64,000 bases of DNA from Pelomonas candidula (GTDB taxonomy: Bacteria > Pseudomonadota > Gammaproteobacteria > Burkholderiales > Burkholderiaceae_C): NCBI RefSeq assembly GCF_043555985.1, contig NZ_JBIGIC010000007.1:62001-126000 (forward strand), written 5' to 3'. The notes beneath the pieces are model-generated. The model saw only the letters and a list, made by a program, of their open reading frames with translations. It made no database searches and was not told the origin of the DNA. How positions within the stretch are numbered: position 1 is the stretch's first letter; the number at the start of each line of letters is the position of its first letter. Position numbers and translations under genes: made by a program. Positions 61,988-64,000 of this stretch are shown here, piece after piece.

Positions 61988-62566
61988 ATGTCTTCTGATT
62001 CCTCTTCCGCCATCTATCACGGCACCACCATCATCTCGGTGCGCCGTCAGACGCCCGCCGGCTGGCAGGTCGCCATCGGCGGCGACGGCCAGGTCACCCT
62101 GGGCAACACCGTCGTCAAGGCCAGCGCGCGCAAGGTGCGCAAGCTCTACCGGGACCAGGTGCTCGCGGGCTTTGCCGGCGCCACGGCCGATGCCTTCACG
62201 CTGTTCGAGCGCTTCGAGGCCAAGTTGGAGAAGCACCAGGGTCACCTGGTGCGTGCCGCCGTCGAGTTGACGCGGGACTGGCGCACGGACCGCGTGCTTC
62301 GGCGCCTGGAAGCCATGCTGGCCGTGGCTGACCGCACGGCCTCGCTCATCATCACCGGCAACGGCGACGTGCTGGAGCCTGAGCAGGGCATCGTGGCCAT
62401 CGGCTCCGGCGGCGCCTACGCACAGGCCGCGGCCAAGGCACTGCTGGCGAACACCGAGCTGGGTGCTGCGGAGGTCGTCAAGAAGTCTCTGGAGATCGCT
62501 GGCGAGATCTGCATCTACACGAACCAGAACCACACGCTCGAGACCCTTGAGCCGACGGGCGGCTGA
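61988..62566 (+). CDS. hslV: ATP-dependent protease subunit HslV
   Basis: 192 residues. The mature enzyme should begin at Thr13 after removal of a 12-residue propeptide (MSSDSSSAIYHG), longer than in E. coli; TTIISVRR and GGDGQVTLGN are the family motifs. It forms the proteolytic dodecamer that works with HslU. ATG 61988 is the start consistent with this. It lies 43 bases past the STAS-domain gene and is separated from hslU by an opposite-strand gene. Confidence 0.93.
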   Translation: MSSDSSSAIYHGTTIISVRRQTPAGWQVAIGGDGQVTLGNTVVKASARKVRKLYRDQVLAGFAGATADAFTLFERFEAKLEKHQGHLVRAAVELTRDWRTDRVLRRLEAMLAVADRTASLIITGNGDVLEPEQGIVAIGSGGAYAQAAAKALLANTELGAAEVVKKSLEIAGEICIYTNQNHTLETLEPTGG

Positions 62567-62592
62567 GAACCCCGGCAGCACGGGCCACGGAG

Positions 62593-63165
62593 TCAGGTCG
62601 TGGGACTGGATGCGGAGCTGGAGGTGGGCTTGGGCAGCGGCTTCAGCGTGACACGCACGGCGTCGGCATACCCGTCGTCACCGCTGGCCGCGCCAGCCCC
62701 GCTCCCGATCAGGCTGCCGAACAGCAGGCCGGCGATCAGCCCGAGGGGCGCGAAGATCTGGTCGCCGATGTTCTTGCTGTGGCTGTCCTTCCTGCGCTGG
62801 CTCTCGCCGATGGCGCCGCCGACGAGCAGGCCGGCGCCTGCGCCAATCAGCATGTTGCGGCCCGTCGTGTTGCGGCGTTCGAGGCGGGCTTCACCCGATT
62901 GGCTGCCGTCCTCGCTGGTGCACCGGATGCGCAGCGGCTCGGCATCGACGCTGACGGTTGCCAAGCCCGGCGCCGCCAGTTGCCATTCACCGCTGGCGTT
63001 GCGCAGCTGGCAGCGTGCCGCACCCAGATCCGCGCCACGCTCGTTCACCACGCTGACGCGCACACTCTGCAACTTGACCTTGCCGGCCGTCGTCGCGCAA
63101 CCACCTAGCAGCAGTGCGGTGCAGCTCAGCACGACCACGCTCTGAGCGGTGCGGCTCGCTTTCAT
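62593..63165 (-). CDS. Glycine-zipper lipoprotein, hypothetical
   Basis: 190 residues from ATG 63165, with a lipoprotein signal (VVVLSCTALLLGGC, lipobox LGGC). A beta-rich middle is followed by a Gly-rich hydrophobic segment (GAGAGLLVGGAIG, then LGLIAGLLFGSLIGSGAGAASG), as in small glycine-zipper membrane proteins. Function unknown. It stands on the minus strand between hslV and hslU. Confidence 0.72.
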   Translation of the reverse strand: MKASRTAQSVVVLSCTALLLGGCATTAGKVKLQSVRVSVVNERGADLGAARCQLRNASGEWQLAAPGLATVSVDAEPLRIRCTSEDGSQSGEARLERRNTTGRNMLIGAGAGLLVGGAIGESQRRKDSHSKNIGDQIFAPLGLIAGLLFGSLIGSGAGAASGDDGYADAVRVTLKPLPKPTSSSASSPTT

Positions 63166-63269
63166 CGTCGAATACCCCCTGTGTTTTGTTTTGCCCGCCT
63201 CAGCCTCGTTCAGCATGTCCATGCGACGAGCGCCCCTGAGGGCGCGGCACCCCAAATCTAACCAACATC

Positions 63270-64000
63270 ATGAGCAGCATGACGCCCCAGGAAATCGTCT
63301 CCGAGCTGGACCGCCACATCGTCGGCCAGCACGCCGCCAAGCGTGCCGTCGCGATCGCGATGCGCAACCGCTGGCGCCGCCAGCAGGTGGACGAGAAGCT
63401 GCGTGCCGAGATCACGCCCAAGAACATCCTGATGATCGGCCCCACCGGCGTCGGCAAGACCGAGATCGCCCGCCGCCTGGCCAGGCTGGCCGGCGCGCCC
63501 TTCATCAAGGTCGAGGCGACCAAGTTCACTGAGGTGGGCTACGTCGGCAAGGACGTCGACTCCATCATCCGTGACCTCGTCGAAGTGGCCGTCAAGCAGG
63601 AGCGCGAGATCGCCATGCGCCGCTGCCAGACGCGCGCCGAGGATGCCGCCGAGGAGCGCATTCTCGATGTGCTGTTGCCCGGCTCCGACGCGGACAACGC
63701 GACGCGCCAGAGCTTTCGCAAGAAGTTGCGCGAGGGTCAGCTGAACGACAAGGACATCGAGCTCGACCTGCTGGCGCCCAAACCCAGCCTGGAGGTGCTT
63801 ACGCCGTTCGGCAATCAGCCCGGCATGGAGGACATGGCCGAGCAGTTGAAGGGCATGTTCGGCCAGTTCGGCGGCAACCAGAAGAAGACGCGCAAGCTCA
63901 AGATCGGCGAGGCGATGAAGCTGCTGGTCGACGAAGAGGCCGCCAAGCTCGTCAATGAGGAAGAGATCCGCGCGACGGCGCTCGTCAACGCGCAGGAGAT
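63270..64000 (+). CDS. hslU: ATP-dependent protease ATPase subunit HslU, 3' end outside the window
   Basis: 243 codons are visible, about half of the usual 440-residue protein. It begins MSSMTPQEIVSELDRHIVGQ and has Walker A GPTGVGKTEIARRLA. The I-domain inserted in HslU is recognisable from about residue 100 on (RCQTRAEDAAEERILDVLLPG). It unfolds substrates and feeds them to HslV. ATG 63270 lies about 100 bases after the start of the divergent lipoprotein gene, so hslU needs its own promoter. Confidence 0.94.
   Translation, partial: MSSMTPQEIVSELDRHIVGQHAAKRAVAIAMRNRWRRQQVDEKLRAEITPKNILMIGPTGVGKTEIARRLARLAGAPFIKVEATKFTEVGYVGKDVDSIIRDLVEVAVKQEREIAMRRCQTRAEDAAEERILDVLLPGSDADNATRQSFRKKLREGQLNDKDIELDLLAPKPSLEVLTPFGNQPGMEDMAEQLKGMFGQFGGNQKKTRKLKIGEAMKLLVDEEAAKLVNEEEIRATALVNAQE

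Overview
The window is a stretch of chromosome from a very GC-rich betaproteobacterium, most likely order Burkholderiales near the Roseateles/Mitsuaria/Rubrivivax group. This is inferred from codon use, dense operons with ATGA/TGATG overlaps, a one-cysteine DksA, and the corC-lnt-glyQ-glyS-gmhB-plsC-ygjP and dksA-hslV-hslU backbones. I see no IS element, phage, CRISPR array, rRNA or tRNA. The first gene (a sensor kinase) and the last (hslU) run off the ends.

Layout. 1-7.3 kb: kinase end, then a minus-strand operon for a polar amino-acid-type ABC importer (GntR regulator, binding protein, two permeases, ATPase, and a second ATPase with degraded motifs), with a divergent SDR. 7.3-16.1 kb: Rrf2 regulator plus flavin oxidoreductase, an isochorismatase-fold protein lacking its cysteine, a translationally coupled response regulator/FUSC-like membrane protein/kinase trio, a LysE exporter with its MocR regulator, a MOSC protein, and a 35-residue membrane protein gene with a near-consensus promoter. 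16.3-28.9 kb: a plus-strand block that looks like a complete beta-1,4-galactan/galactose utilisation system. GH53 endo-galactanase and GH35 beta-galactosidase release galactose, an AraFGH-type ABC importer takes it up, and an SDR (candidate galactose dehydrogenase), SMP-30 lactonase, DgoD, DgoK and DgoA carry out the oxidative De Ley-Doudoroff route. A GbpR-like LysR protein closes the block.

29-36 kb: a YfiR/CHASE8 pair whose output is a hybrid histidine kinase, an MFS pump with a MarR regulator and twin palindromic operators, and an AsmA-like protein. 36-43 kb: BON lipoprotein, a branched-chain-type ABC importer with fused LivM-LivG and no local binding protein, SDR/LysR pair, DUF938 methyltransferase. 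43-50 kb: chemoreceptor, azoR-pirin operon with a LysR regulator, TonB-like protein, MerR regulator with a metallo-beta-lactamase-fold hydrolase. 50-64 kb: housekeeping genes on the minus strand (ygjP back to corC), then CobW GTPase, dksA, a STAS-ending protein, hslV, an opposite-strand lipoprotein and hslU.

The most striking non-coding signal is a dispersed hairpin with three copies (28920-28960, 45153-45192, 50476-50515), each at the 3' end of a gene and in the same orientation to it. All six differences between the two closest copies fall in the stem and all keep pairing, so the structure appears to be selected. One copy is the last of five consecutive stem-loops in about 180 bases downstream of the pirin gene. 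Other notable points are a GmhB homologue without its nucleophile, a likely leaderless Rrf2 gene whose -10 box lies inside its operator, and hslV and hslU split by a gene on the other strand.
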